Shown here: piece after piece, positions 35,694 to 45,348 of the stretch | Numbering within the stretch: position 1 is the first letter of the stretch | Layout of the letters: each line of letters starts with the position of its first letter | Source of the DNA: an uncultured bacterium | GTDB taxonomy: Bacteria > Planctomycetota > UBA1135 > GCA-002686595 | Reading direction: 5' to 3' | Assembly: GCA_937905825.1 (NCBI GenBank) | Contig: CALCXM010000011.1 | Coordinates: forward strand, 1 to 64,000 | DNA length: 64,000 bases | Position numbers and translations under genes: made by a program | The notes under the pieces: generated by a model | What the model was told of the DNA's origin: nothing | What the model saw: only the letters and a program-made list of their open reading frames with translations | Database searches by the model: none

Positions 35694-37133
35694 ATGCTTC
35701 CCCCCACTCAATTGACGCGGGCGCTGCGCAAGTCCGCCGTCCCCTGCTTGTTGCTAAGCCTGCTCCTCAGCGCTTGCGGAGCTGGAGAACCGGCCAAAGG
35801 CAAAGACAAGGACTTGGTGGTCCTCGTCATCATCGACACCCTGCGGCGCGATGCTTTGGGCTGCTACGGCAATTCGGAAGCGCGCACCCCCACCATCGAC
35901 GGGCTCGCGAACGAGGGCACGCGCTTTGCCCAAGCGATCTCCTCCTCCGGCTGGACCCTGCCCTCGGTCGCATCGATGTTGACGGGCAACTGGCCCACCA
36001 TGCACAAGGCCCTGGGCAAGAACTCGCGCCTTACACCGATCACCAAGGACCTGCCGATGGCGTCGGAGGTCTTCGCTGCCAACGGATACCGCTCCCTCGG
36101 ATTTGCAAACGCTGCTTTTCTAAGTCCGCTGCTCGGCCTCGACCGGGGCTTTGAACTGTTCGATCACAAGCACGCATACAACTGGGAGATTCGACGCGCC
36201 GACGAAACCGTCGATGCGGCCCTCCTGGCACTCAGTGAACGAGAAGGCCAAAAGGTCTTTCTCTTGCTGCACCTCTTCGATGCGCACTTGGACTACGACC
36301 CGCCGGACGGGTTCATCACGCCCTTCGTGGGTACGCGCAACGATCCCGACATCCCCATCTCCATGAAGGAGTGCATGGCCCTGCGCCAGGGAGAGGAACT
36401 CGCGAAGCCCAAGCCAGCGGACATCGAGTACCTGCGCAACGCCTACCAGGGAGAGGTCGCCTTCGTCGACAGCGCCATCGAACGCTTCGTGGGCGGCTTG
36501 AAGGACCTGGAACGTTGGGATCACACCACCATGGTGATCACCGCGGATCACGGGGAAGAGTTTTGGGATCACGGTGGCTTCGAGCACGGACACACGCTCT
36601 ATGACGAGCTCGTTCGAATTCCGTTGATCATCCGTGCCCCGAAGAGTCAGACCCTTACGTCTCACTTGGTGGAACGCCAGGTCCGCACGATCGACATCAT
36701 GCCGACGCTCTTCAACATGGCTGGCATCAAGGATTCGCCGAGCTTCATTGGAGAATCGCTCTTGCCGGACATGCTCGGAAAAACTCCGAAGCGCATTCCC
36801 CCCGCCTTTAGCCAAGGGACCCTGTACGGTGCCGACAAGATGTCTTGGCGTCACAACGGGTACAACCTGATCGTCGACCGTGCCCGCAAGGGAGCCGCCG
36901 GCACCGAACTCTACGATCTAGAGCAGGACCCCTTGCAGATGACCGACATCTCGAAGGAGCAGCAAGAACTCACGGACAAGCTCTCCACTGAACTCTCCCG
37001 GTTTGCGCGAGACCTCAAGAGCCGCGCCGAAACGATCTCGACCCCGGAGCTCGAGAACATGGCACCCACGCGGATCAAGGAGTACATGAAGAGCATCGAA
37101 GCTCTGGGGTACAGCGGTCGGGAACAGGAGTAG
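35694..37133 (+). CDS. Sulfatase-superfamily lipoprotein with Thr in place of the formylglycine Cys
   Basis: A 479-residue lipoprotein (signal ending LLSAC, Cys28) of the alkaline-phosphatase/sulfatase superfamily. Metal-binding motifs are present: VIIDTLRRDALGCYG with Asp48 and VITADHGEEFWDHG later. At the active site the usual C/S-x-P-S-R is replaced by Thr88-Leu-Pro-Ser-Val (WTLPSVASMLTG), so it cannot carry formylglycine. Thr nucleophiles are known in phosphoethanolamine and phosphoglycerol transferases of this superfamily, so a phosphotransferase, phosphodiesterase or phosphomonoesterase role is more likely than sulfate ester hydrolysis. It lies alone between two terminators. The substrate is not predictable. 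Confidence 0.82.
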   Translation: MLPPTQLTRALRKSAVPCLLLSLLLSACGAGEPAKGKDKDLVVLVIIDTLRRDALGCYGNSEARTPTIDGLANEGTRFAQAISSSGWTLPSVASMLTGNWPTMHKALGKNSRLTPITKDLPMASEVFAANGYRSLGFANAAFLSPLLGLDRGFELFDHKHAYNWEIRRADETVDAALLALSEREGQKVFLLLHLFDAHLDYDPPDGFITPFVGTRNDPDIPISMKECMALRQGEELAKPKPADIEYLRNAYQGEVAFVDSAIERFVGGLKDLERWDHTTMVITADHGEEFWDHGGFEHGHTLYDELVRIPLIIRAPKSQTLTSHLVERQVRTIDIMPTLFNMAGIKDSPSFIGESLLPDMLGKTPKRIPPAFSQGTLYGADKMSWRHNGYNLIVDRARKGAAGTELYDLEQDPLQMTDISKEQQELTDKLSTELSRFARDLKSRAETISTPELENMAPTRIKEYMKSIEALGYSGREQE

Positions 37134-37182
37134 TTTCTCGTGCGACGCGCTGCACCTGCGCGCGACCAACCGATCGAGCAAG

Positions 37183-37209
37183 AGGCGAGTCTCTCCGAGA
37201 CTCGCCTCG
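37183..37209 (+). terminator. Hairpin terminator after the sulfatase-like gene
   Basis: GAGGCGAGTCTC and GAGACTCGCCTC form a perfect 12-bp stem with a 3-base loop, 49 bases after the stop. The following GCACTTTG is only weakly U-rich. It also lies downstream of the convergent rodA gene. Confidence 0.65.
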
Positions 37210-37414
37210 CACTTTGCCCGGGGAGCCACAGGTTCGGTGCATTCCACCCGGCTGTCAGCAGCCGGAGCCTCCCTACGGACTCGAGGAGTGCGACACGTTT
37301 CCCCAATCCACGGCTGACAAGTGAACCAACCCGCCACACCGCTGTGGTGTGCATTCGACTCCCGCCAGCAGAGAGCGTCACCCTCAAAGGGATCGCCCCT
37401 TGTCGGCCGGGTCT

Positions 37415-38626
37415 CTAGTACTTGCTGAACGCGTCGCGGTCGAGGGAAGGCTCTTGGTTTGCGGAGAGCCCAACGGCGAGCCCGAGGGCCGTGAGGGAAA
37501 CCAAGAGGGACGATCCGCCCGTGGAGATCAAGGGCAGGGTCAAGCCCGTCATCGGCAAGAGCCCGAGGTTGACCGCCACGTGGACGCCCACGTGCGCCGC
37601 GAAGTAGATCGCGACGCCTCCCACCACCAGCCGGGTGAATCGATCGCGCACTTCCGAGGCGCCAATCATGAGCAAGACCACGAGCAAGCAGTAAAGCACG
37701 AGCACCGCGCAGGCTCCGACGAAGCCCGACTCGCCGGCGATCACGGCGAACACGGAATCGGATTCGCGCTCCGGCAGAATGCCTGCCTCGTTCGCGATGC
37801 CACGGCCGAGTCCTTTGCCACGCAGCTCTCCCTGGCCGATGGACATGCGCGAATGGTAGGCGTGGAAGCCCGGCCCTTGGCGCGCATCGATCAGTGGCTC
37901 CGCGTCGATCGCCTCGTACCAGGTGTCGATGCGTTCAAGTTGGTAGTCGCGCACTCCAATCTCGTATTGCCAAGCGCCGACGCCAGCACCGATTCCGAGG
38001 GCGACCAAGAACGACAACAACCAGCCGTTGGCACCGGCGAGGTAGAGCATCCCCAGGGTCACGGGAATGATCGTCATGGCCGTTCCAAGGTCCGGCTGAA
38101 GAACCACGAGCCCCATGGGAATCACGGCCAAGGCGATCGGACCGAACCACTCCCCCGGGTGACTCAAGCGGTTGCGGCACAGGACCCGCGCGAGGATCAA
38201 GATGATCGCGAGCTTCGCAAACTCCGAAGGCTGAATGTCGAACACGCTCGTCTCGATCCAACGCCGGGCGTTGTTGCGTTCCGCGCCGATAAACGGCACG
38301 GCCAAAAGCAACACGAGGCAGGCGGCGTAGAGCTTCCAGGCATTCGCACGCAACCAACTGGGGCGCACAAGGATGCCAATCAGCAGACAGGGACTCGCGA
38401 CGATCAGCTTCTTGATGTGCGACTCGAGCAGAATGCCATTGGCCCGATCATGCTCTACGTCAGCTGTCGCCATCTGGGACAAGAACAGCAGGCCGATCCC
38501 GAGCAAGACGAATCCAATGAACAGGGTATGCCATCCCATCTCGTGCCAACGCACCCAATGAACGGAGAACACGCCTCGCACTGGGGCGAAGTGGCTGGGT
38601 CGGCGCATGGCAGCTCGGCGACTCAT
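37415..38626 (-). CDS. rodA: Rod shape-determining peptidoglycan polymerase RodA (SEDS family)
   Basis: RodA polymerises lipid II into glycan strands together with a class B PBP during cell elongation. The 403-residue membrane protein has about ten TM segments and the SEDS signatures NNARRWIETSVFDIQPSEFAKLAIIL, VLQPDLGTAMTII and GLTLPLISTGGSSLLVSL. The start codon overlaps the stop of mrdA by four bases, so the two partner enzymes are translationally coupled. It is the last gene of the mre cluster. Membrane-bound peptidoglycan polymerase in a planctomycete-like genome supports a conventional wall. Confidence 0.95.
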   Translation of the reverse strand: MSRRAAMRRPSHFAPVRGVFSVHWVRWHEMGWHTLFIGFVLLGIGLLFLSQMATADVEHDRANGILLESHIKKLIVASPCLLIGILVRPSWLRANAWKLYAACLVLLLAVPFIGAERNNARRWIETSVFDIQPSEFAKLAIILILARVLCRNRLSHPGEWFGPIALAVIPMGLVVLQPDLGTAMTIIPVTLGMLYLAGANGWLLSFLVALGIGAGVGAWQYEIGVRDYQLERIDTWYEAIDAEPLIDARQGPGFHAYHSRMSIGQGELRGKGLGRGIANEAGILPERESDSVFAVIAGESGFVGACAVLVLYCLLVVLLMIGASEVRDRFTRLVVGGVAIYFAAHVGVHVAVNLGLLPMTGLTLPLISTGGSSLLVSLTALGLAVGLSANQEPSLDRDAFSKY

Positions 38627-41600
38627 TTCATGGCTCCTTGGACGTAGGCCTGAACCGCCGGCGTGCTCAAGAACTGGGAGGCCACGTAAACCGCGCTGTG
38701 ACTGGAGGTCACACCGATGTCGTGGCAGTAGATGACGACAACCGTCGTCGGACGTTGCGCGGGAAAGAAGCCGATGAACCAGGTGTGCTTGCGCATCTCT
38801 GGCGCCTTGCTGGTGGGAAGCCTCAGTTCGGACAGGTACCCCGGCGACATGGGCTTGTAGTCGGCGCTTCCGGTCTTGCCGGCCAGTTGGAAGTTCAATT
38901 CCTTCTCACTGAGTCCCTTGCCCTGACCGCTGCCCTCCGTGATCACACCGCGCATCGCTTCGCGCACGCGCTCCAAGGCCCAACGGGGCAAGTCGACGGC
39001 TTCTCCCTCTGCTTCGTAGGCATCCCCCCCCACGGACTGCACGAGTCGCATGCGCGGCAGGACTCCGGTGGCGATGCCGGCCACGGCGCGAGCGACCTGG
39101 ACGGGAGTGGCCTCGATCACTGCCAAGCCGTTGGCTGCGCGGTGCATGTCCGTCTGCGAGAAGGGCTTTGGAAGGTGAAAGCTGCGGTTGAGGTGCATTT
39201 CGTACAAGCCGCGCCCCAGGCCCGGATCGCGCACGCCCGTCGGCATGTCAAAGCCGAACATGTGGGCGAGCTCGATGAAGTGCTGCTTGCCTCCAAACAA
39301 CTCGCCGGCCTGGGCAAAGTAGGCATTGCAGGACTGGTGGATCGCGACGTCAAGGGAGATCGCCTGGTGACCCCAGCCACTGTGACAAGCCACTCTCCCC
39401 CAACCAGCGCTTGGCCCCTCCCAGCGCGGAAGGCATTCAAACTCCTGATCGGGGTTCAATCCCAAACGCCCCAGCGCATAGGCCGCCACAAAGGGTTTGA
39501 AGATCGACCCCATCGGCTGAAACAGGGGCATACGCAGGGTGCGCTCGTAGTTGTAGGCGCGCTCTCCATCGCGGAACGGAGAAGGTTCTCCCGGCAGTTT
39601 GGGTCCCGAAGCGGCGGCGAGAATCTGACCATCGACCGTGGCCATCACGATGGCCCCCACGGGATTGTCGAACCAAGTCGGATCCTTGTAGTCCTCATCC
39701 AGGGGGAACACCGGATTCTCGATCGTCTCCTGAGCGGCTTTCTGCAGGTCGATCGAAAGCGTCAAGCGCACGTCTTCTCCATCCTCTCGCGGCTGGAACA
39801 AGGAACTGCGTTCGTGTTCCGAACGCTGCTGCAAGCCCTCGTTCTCCGTGAAGCCGTTGCGCCCGCGCAAGCGCTTGTCCATCAAGCCTTCGACGCCACT
39901 CGTCCCGTGAACCTCGTCGGCGCGGTACAGCTCGGACACGAGGTTCTTGCCCTCGGCCGCTTCCTCCAGGCTGCGATCGTTCTTGGTCAAGATGCGGTCG
40001 AAAGCCTCGCGACCGTACTGTTGCTCCAACACCTCGCTGAGGGTCGACTCGCGCACCACCCCGATCAGCTCGCGGGCCACGAGCACTCCATCGCGATCCA
40101 AAGCCATGGCCAAGCGGCGCGTGCGCGGCTCGACTTCGAACCCCGCGTACTCATGCACGTAGCGCGTCAACGTGTTGATCACCACATCGGCGGGGTTGTC
40201 GAGAATGCGCTCGGGACGGCTGCCGCGATCGCGCACGAAGTAGTCGAGTTTCTTGCGCGCGCGGTCGGCGCGTTCTTCAGTCAACTTCAGGGGCACCGGG
40301 AATCCAGCGCCCATGGCATTGTCGCGCACATAGGCCAGCAGGTTGTTCAGCGCACCTTGGAATTGGGCCTCCCATAGATGCTCCAACCAGGGAATCAGCT
40401 CTTGCTTGTCGCGCGGCTTGGAGGGGTCGTACTGATCGAGTTCTTGGCCGCTCGTCGCGTTCAACTGCCACAGGATACGCGACGCCGCTTCCTCCACGGA
40501 ATAGGGCGCCTCCCAGGGTGCTTTCAGGTCGCCGCGCCAATCCTCCACGGGCTGCGGAGGGAAGAGTTGCGCCACGGTTTCCGCTTGCTTAAAGGGGATG
40601 AACTCCTGCAAAGCCGCCTGGGACCAACCGTGGATCGCCACTTGACTGCGCAGTTCGGACCTCAAGAACGGGAGCGGCTTTGTGGTCGATTCGCCGAATC
40701 CAATTCCGTCGAAGAGCTCGCCCAGTTCCGCAAACACGGCGACTTCATTCGTCGTCGGCCACTTGCGAGTGCGCGCGCGAGCCTCCCGGGGCGTACGCGG
40801 ACGGCGACTGAAGAGCACGGCGAGTTCGCCAATCAACGCATCCTCCGCCAACTCCCCGCGATCATGCCGAAGGCCAGCGCTGATCTGCGCGCGAGGGACG
40901 TGAAACGTCCGGCGATTGTCCAACCAGATACGGCGCATGGCCTGGGCCCAGGTGTCGAGCCGGCTGGCATTCCAACCTAGGCTTTCCGTCACGAAGCTCA
41001 GATCAAAAAGGCTGAGCAGCACCTCCGAGTCTATGCGCCCTGGATCAAACCCGGCGGCCTCCTCAAAGAGGTCCTTTGCGATGGCTTCCTCGATCTCCCG
41101 CCGTTTGACGTCGAGGCCTTCGATCAAGAACCAAAGCGACTCCTCGGAGGTCACGGCCAAGCGACCATCGACACTCACCACATTCATCTTCACAGCGAGC
41201 TGCTCGAGCCGCTTGAGGGACAAGTTCATGCGCCGCACCGCCGTGGCGCGCACTTCCCGAACAGGAATCTTGCGCTCGGCAGCCACAAGCTCCACCCAGC
41301 TCTTCTCCAAACCCTTGCCCTTCTTGAGCGCCTTCTTGATCTCGCTCCACTCCAAGCGACCGGATTGCAACAGGTGCTGGGTGTAGAAACTGAGTTCCGC
41401 CGCACGGCTGCGGCGACGGCTCTCCCCACGGCCGACTTCAGGAAAGTACAGCCCTCCAAGCTCGACAGCTTTGCCCTCCGCAAAGTCCAAGAGCGCACCG
41501 GCCCGACTTTCGATCACGTCCAGGCCCCACTCTTCCAAATGCACAGCGGCGTCCTGCAAGCTCACGCTGCGATGCTCCAGGACACTGCGCGCATGGGCAA

Positions 41601-41868
41601 CTTGTCCGAGGGCGTGCTCTCGCCGGAACTTGCGGTAGATGAAGCGCACCGCGTAAGACTGTTCGTCTTGCACGAACACCTCCCCGTCGCGATCGGAGAT
41701 CTTACCGCGCAGGTAAGGAATCGTCTGGGAGTTGCGCACTAGATTCCTCGCCTCCCCCGCCCAAATCTCGTGCTCGACGATCTGCACCTGATAAAGCCGC
41801 GCAATCAACCCGAGCATCCCCAGGAAGACCAAGACGATCAGCGGCAGGAACCGGCGACTCTTTACCAT
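38623..41868 (-). CDS. mrdA: Penicillin-binding protein 2 (class B, transpeptidase) with a very large insertion
   Basis: The 1081-residue product is far longer than typical PBP2 (about 630). It starts MVKSRRFLPLIVLVFLGMLGLIARLYQVQIVEHEIW, a single TM anchor and the start of the dimerisation domain. The transpeptidase domain is complete: Ser788-x-x-Lys791 in GSIFKP, Ser846-Cys-Asn848, and Lys998-Thr-Gly in AGKTGSAD. Roughly residues 110-640 are an insertion of charged, helical sequence with no recognisable motif, lying between the N-terminal dimerisation part and the catalytic domain. The start at 41868 overlaps mreD by seven bases; the track ORF upstream of it reads over mreD and mreC. It cross-links peptidoglycan for elongation with RodA. 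Confidence 0.92.
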   Translation of the reverse strand: MVKSRRFLPLIVLVFLGMLGLIARLYQVQIVEHEIWAGEARNLVRNSQTIPYLRGKISDRDGEVFVQDEQSYAVRFIYRKFRREHALGQVAHARSVLEHRSVSLQDAAVHLEEWGLDVIESRAGALLDFAEGKAVELGGLYFPEVGRGESRRRSRAAELSFYTQHLLQSGRLEWSEIKKALKKGKGLEKSWVELVAAERKIPVREVRATAVRRMNLSLKRLEQLAVKMNVVSVDGRLAVTSEESLWFLIEGLDVKRREIEEAIAKDLFEEAAGFDPGRIDSEVLLSLFDLSFVTESLGWNASRLDTWAQAMRRIWLDNRRTFHVPRAQISAGLRHDRGELAEDALIGELAVLFSRRPRTPREARARTRKWPTTNEVAVFAELGELFDGIGFGESTTKPLPFLRSELRSQVAIHGWSQAALQEFIPFKQAETVAQLFPPQPVEDWRGDLKAPWEAPYSVEEAASRILWQLNATSGQELDQYDPSKPRDKQELIPWLEHLWEAQFQGALNNLLAYVRDNAMGAGFPVPLKLTEERADRARKKLDYFVRDRGSRPERILDNPADVVINTLTRYVHEYAGFEVEPRTRRLAMALDRDGVLVARELIGVVRESTLSEVLEQQYGREAFDRILTKNDRSLEEAAEGKNLVSELYRADEVHGTSGVEGLMDKRLRGRNGFTENEGLQQRSEHERSSLFQPREDGEDVRLTLSIDLQKAAQETIENPVFPLDEDYKDPTWFDNPVGAIVMATVDGQILAAASGPKLPGEPSPFRDGERAYNYERTLRMPLFQPMGSIFKPFVAAYALGRLGLNPDQEFECLPRWEGPSAGWGRVACHSGWGHQAISLDVAIHQSCNAYFAQAGELFGGKQHFIELAHMFGFDMPTGVRDPGLGRGLYEMHLNRSFHLPKPFSQTDMHRAANGLAVIEATPVQVARAVAGIATGVLPRMRLVQSVGGDAYEAEGEAVDLPRWALERVREAMRGVITEGSGQGKGLSEKELNFQLAGKTGSADYKPMSPGYLSELRLPTSKAPEMRKHTWFIGFFPAQRPTTVVVIYCHDIGVTSSHSAVYVASQFLSTPAVQAYVQGAMK

Positions 41869-42374
41869 TCCTTGTGCCTCAAGGGGCTGAGTCCGGGCAA
41901 GTAGATCACGAAGCCGCCGATGGCCAGGGCGGTCAAGCCACTGGTGAAGGCCACGGGCAAGAGCGCCTCGATGTTCGGCATGCTGGACGCGCTCCGCAGA
42001 AAGCGCACGATCTCCAACCAAAAGGCGAGCCCGCAAGCCCCCACTGCCGTCAACACGCCGCGCCACAAAGGACTCGAGAGCTCCACCATGTGGCGCAGGA
42101 CCGAGGCGAGCCAAGCCAAGGAAAGGAACCCACACAGGATTGCTAAGCTCGGATCGATGGAGAAGCTCTTGCGTCCAATCGCTGCCAAGATGGCGAGCAG
42201 GAACACGTCGTCTTTTTTGACGACGCCCAAGAGGCCGATGAACAACACCATGCCCAGGTCCGGCGTGGCCAAGGCGAAGGTCTCGCTGACTGTCATGCGC
42301 TCCTGCAAGGCGTGAATCCACGCGAACCAAAGCACCACGAGCAGCCAAGCGAGAAAACGCGAATAGGATTTCAC
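41862..42374 (-). CDS. mreD: Rod shape-determining protein MreD
   Basis: A 170-residue integral membrane protein with about five to six TM helices, in the usual position between mreC and mrdA. MreD sequence is poorly conserved, so the call depends on size, topology (FLAWLLVVLWFAWIHALQERM at the start) and context. It overlaps mreC by four bases and mrdA by seven, which means tight translational coupling. It links the cytoskeleton to the wall synthases in the membrane. Confidence 0.85.
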   Translation of the reverse strand: MKSYSRFLAWLLVVLWFAWIHALQERMTVSETFALATPDLGMVLFIGLLGVVKKDDVFLLAILAAIGRKSFSIDPSLAILCGFLSLAWLASVLRHMVELSSPLWRGVLTAVGACGLAFWLEIVRFLRSASSMPNIEALLPVAFTSGLTALAIGGFVIYLPGLSPLRHKEW

Positions 42375-43789
42375 TGCTCACCCTCCGCCACCAAGCTGCG
42401 CGCGCGGGCCGCGCCCGTCCACACGAACAGGTGGCTGAGATCGCGCACTTCCGGATCTTGGTAGACGCGGATCTCGTGGGTGTCCCGTTGCGTGGGAAGA
42501 TCCGACAAACCGATGTAGAGTCCGCGGGGCACGCCGTCCTCGCCGGAGCCCGTGTAGAGTTCCGCGCGCAATGGCGCGCCGCGCGGACCAGCCTGCAGGT
42601 CGATGCGGCAAGTCCAACGGAAGCGCAGGGTTCCATCCTCACGGTCGCGTCCCAGGGAGACAATCTCGCCCATGGGCCGCGGCACGCTCTCCCCGTCGAT
42701 TTTGGCCAACACGGCCAAACGCACGCCGGGATCACCGAGTCCTTGAAGGTCCGCGGTCAAGCTGGAGACTTCGCCGACTCGACCTATCAAGTGCGCGCCG
42801 AGGGCCACGGCCCGGCCGGTTTCGACGCCACCGAGTGCGCCCTTGGAAAGCCTCCGACCTTCCCGGGTAGGCGTCACGTCCCCGCGGGTCATGGCGCGAG
42901 CCGCGACCCAGTTGCCATCCACAAAGGTGTCGAGCTCCAAGAGGCGCGCCTCCGCACCGCCGTCCTCAGGGGTCAACACGATCACTTGGAACAGCCCGCT
43001 CTTGAAGTCGAGGGGCGACTGGATGCGTTGAAGTTTGCTGCCACCTTTCACGATCACCGTCTGCAACTCGCCGATCAGGAAGCCTCTGGAGAGTTGCGCT
43101 AGTTCCGAATCAAAGGTCGCCGGCTCGGAGACGAACACCCGGCCCTCCTCCAAGCCTCGCAGGATCGGATTGTGCAGGGCCAGGTGTAGCTGTCCGTCGT
43201 CCTCGCCGATTTCCTGCGCGAGGCCCCCCACCACAAAGGGAACGTCCTGACCCTTGGGCTCGCCGCGCCAATCCAACGCAGTTGCAGCCACCGAAACGCA
43301 GAAGTCCGCACCGGTCACCAGGCCCACGTGGATCAGGCTCGGGTCGTTCGTATCCAAGCGCAGCACCCGGCCGATGTAATGATCGCCAGTCACGACGGGA
43401 AGGTCCGGGACAATGCCTTCGGTGGTCGACACGCGCACTTCGATCGCGTCCAAGTTGCCACGACTGCGGCGAATCACTTCCCCGTGAATGCGCCGGCGAC
43501 CGATGAGCAGCTCCGGGCGGGTGGGCATGGCGCTGAGTTGTTCTTCCGAAAGCAAGCGCGCTGCGGATCCGCGCACATCCCGAGCGACTCGGTCGATGCT
43601 GACTTCCGCAGCACGAACATCCGAAGAACGCGCCCAGGACAAGGGAGCCACCAGCTCCGCGATGATCCGCGTGGGGACGAACAGGAGATCAATGGCGCGG
43701 TGAACCAGTGGGATCGGCCACACGGAGAGCACCGCGCAGAGAATCAAGAGCACCAAGTACGTGCTCCGCCGACGCCCAAGGACGCGCAT
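42371..43789 (-). CDS. mreC: Rod shape-determining protein MreC
   Basis: A 472-residue bitopic protein: one N-terminal TM (RRRSTYLVLLILCAVLSVWPIPL), then a periplasmic region whose beta-core matches MreC (VRVSTTEGIVPDLPVVTGDHYIGRVLRLDTNDPSLIHVGLVTG). MreC connects MreB/MreD to PBP2 and RodA. The protein is longer than E. coli MreC (about 367) because of extended C-terminal beta-rich sequence. It overlaps mreD and lies 92 bases downstream of mreB. Confidence 0.92.
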   Translation of the reverse strand: MRVLGRRRSTYLVLLILCAVLSVWPIPLVHRAIDLLFVPTRIIAELVAPLSWARSSDVRAAEVSIDRVARDVRGSAARLLSEEQLSAMPTRPELLIGRRRIHGEVIRRSRGNLDAIEVRVSTTEGIVPDLPVVTGDHYIGRVLRLDTNDPSLIHVGLVTGADFCVSVAATALDWRGEPKGQDVPFVVGGLAQEIGEDDGQLHLALHNPILRGLEEGRVFVSEPATFDSELAQLSRGFLIGELQTVIVKGGSKLQRIQSPLDFKSGLFQVIVLTPEDGGAEARLLELDTFVDGNWVAARAMTRGDVTPTREGRRLSKGALGGVETGRAVALGAHLIGRVGEVSSLTADLQGLGDPGVRLAVLAKIDGESVPRPMGEIVSLGRDREDGTLRFRWTCRIDLQAGPRGAPLRAELYTGSGEDGVPRGLYIGLSDLPTQRDTHEIRVYQDPEVRDLSHLFVWTGAARARSLVAEGEQ

Positions 43790-43881
43790 GGAGTGGACTC
43801 CTTATTCAGAACAACAAACGAACACAAGCGGCCGGACGCACGACCTCGGGCGGGCACAAGCGGCCCGACCCGTTGAGCCTA

Positions 43882-44946
43882 TTATCGATCGTCTTCGGCT
43901 GCTAGCACCTGGGAGAACACGTCGAGCTTGTCGAGGAAGATTCCCGTTCCACGGGCGACGGCACTCAAGGGATCCTTCGCCACGCGGGCGGGCACGCCCA
44001 ACTGTTCGGTCACCGCATCGGCGATTCCGAAGAGCAGGGCCCCACCACCGACGAGGGTCACGCCACTGTCGCAGAGGTCTGCAGAGATCTCGGGGGGCGC
44101 CTCTTCGAGGATCGCGCGCACCGCTTCGCAGATCAAACGCACGGGCTGTTCGAGGCACTCACGAATCTCAATGGACGTCACCGTCGTTCGACGGGGCAAG
44201 CCCGTCACGGAGTCGCGGCCCTTGACCTCCATGGAGAGTTCTTGCTCCATGGGATAGGCCGAGCCAATCGTTAGCTTGATGCGTTCAGCGGACTGCTCAC
44301 CGATCAGCAGAGAGTGGTGGCGACGCAGGTGAGAAACGATGGCATCGTCCATTTCGTCGCCGGCGATGCGTAGGGACGTGGCGACCACGGCGCCTGCCAG
44401 GGAGAGGACCGCGATTTCGGTGGTGCCGCCGCCGATGTCGACGATCAAGGATCCGCGCGCTTCGGTCACGGGCAAGTCACATCCAATGCCAGCCGCCATG
44501 GGCTCGTCGATCAGGAATACCTTGCGAGCCCCGGCCCGTTCTGCGGAATGAATCACAGCGCGACGCTCCACAGCGGTGATGCCCACGGGCACGGCGATCA
44601 CGACTTGGGGCTTCACCCAGTGGCGTCCCTCGTGAACCTTCGTGATGAAGTAGCGCAGCATCTTCTCGGTCACATCAAAGTCCGCGATCACCCCGTGACG
44701 CAAGGGGCGGATGGCTTCGATCGACCCGGGGGTCTTCCCCAACATGGCCTTGGCGGTGTTGCCCACGGCCATGCCGTCCAGCAGCACCTCACCGGTGTCC
44801 TTCCTGACCGCCACCACGCTGGGCTCGTTGAGGATAATTCCCCTTCCGCGCACGCTCACCAGAGTGTTGGCAGTGCCGAGGTCGATACCCATATCGACGG
44901 AGAAGCGCCCGAGGGCCCACTCCATGGGTTTGAGAAAATTCACCAT
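43882..44946 (-). CDS. mreB: Rod shape-determining actin homologue MreB
   Basis: MreB forms membrane-associated filaments that direct the elongation machinery. Actin-fold motifs are clear: phosphate-1 MGIDLGTANTLVSVRG, phosphate-2 GSLIVDIGGGTTEIAVLSL, and adenosine motif GVTLVGGGALLFGI. The start at 44946 (MVNFLKPMEW) is favoured; the longer track ORF (45018) adds 24 residues of unlikely sequence, and a Met seven codons in is another option. The 354-residue length fits the family (about 347). It is the first gene of the mreB-C-D-mrdA-rodA cluster. Confidence 0.95.
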   Translation of the reverse strand: MVNFLKPMEWALGRFSVDMGIDLGTANTLVSVRGRGIILNEPSVVAVRKDTGEVLLDGMAVGNTAKAMLGKTPGSIEAIRPLRHGVIADFDVTEKMLRYFITKVHEGRHWVKPQVVIAVPVGITAVERRAVIHSAERAGARKVFLIDEPMAAGIGCDLPVTEARGSLIVDIGGGTTEIAVLSLAGAVVATSLRIAGDEMDDAIVSHLRRHHSLLIGEQSAERIKLTIGSAYPMEQELSMEVKGRDSVTGLPRRTTVTSIEIRECLEQPVRLICEAVRAILEEAPPEISADLCDSGVTLVGGGALLFGIADAVTEQLGVPARVAKDPLSAVARGTGIFLDKLDVFSQVLAAEDDR

Positions 44947-45348
44947 GAGGGAGTACGTCCTGCACTGCATGAATGGCGACCTCAAAAGGTCCTGGGAGCC
45001 CTCGGAGAATCCGAGCATTGCCTCCTAGAAAGGACCTCTGGCCGCACGCGTAACAGGTGGACCTGAGTGTAACTTCCGCACCTTGCCGTTCAAGCTTGGG
45101 AAGTCGCGGATGCGGCTCTTCCTAACCCGCCGAAGTGCGCGCAGCGACGGGCCTCCCAAGGAGTTCGCAATATGCAGAGGGAGCGTTTTCTCGGGAGCCG
45201 ATCAAGCGCTCCCCACTTTGCCCCGCGCGGGTCCGAGAGAACCTACAAAAACAGACCGCACGGCCCTGATGGGAGTGCGGTCTGTCATGAATCGTCGGTG
45301 CAGCTGTTGCCGCGCCGAATGGCCTGCGCAAGCGCAGCCAAGAGAGGC
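44947..45348. other. Region between mreB and the coiled-coil operon
   Basis: About 400 bases without a supported gene. It contains the terminator listed at 45251-45285 and presumably the mreB promoter. Short ORFs in the track here overlap the terminator and lack recognisable products. Confidence 0.45.
45251..45285 (-). terminator. Rho-independent terminator of the coiled-coil/small membrane protein operon
   Basis: ACAGACCGCAC and GTGCGGTCTGT form a perfect 11-bp stem. On the minus strand TTTTTGTAGG follows. It lies 64 bases after the stop of the small membrane protein gene and separates that operon from mreB. Confidence 0.88.

Noticed and set aside
37349-38647. 432-residue plus-strand ORF
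   Set aside because: It is a shadow of rodA; the composition is hydrophilic and low-information.
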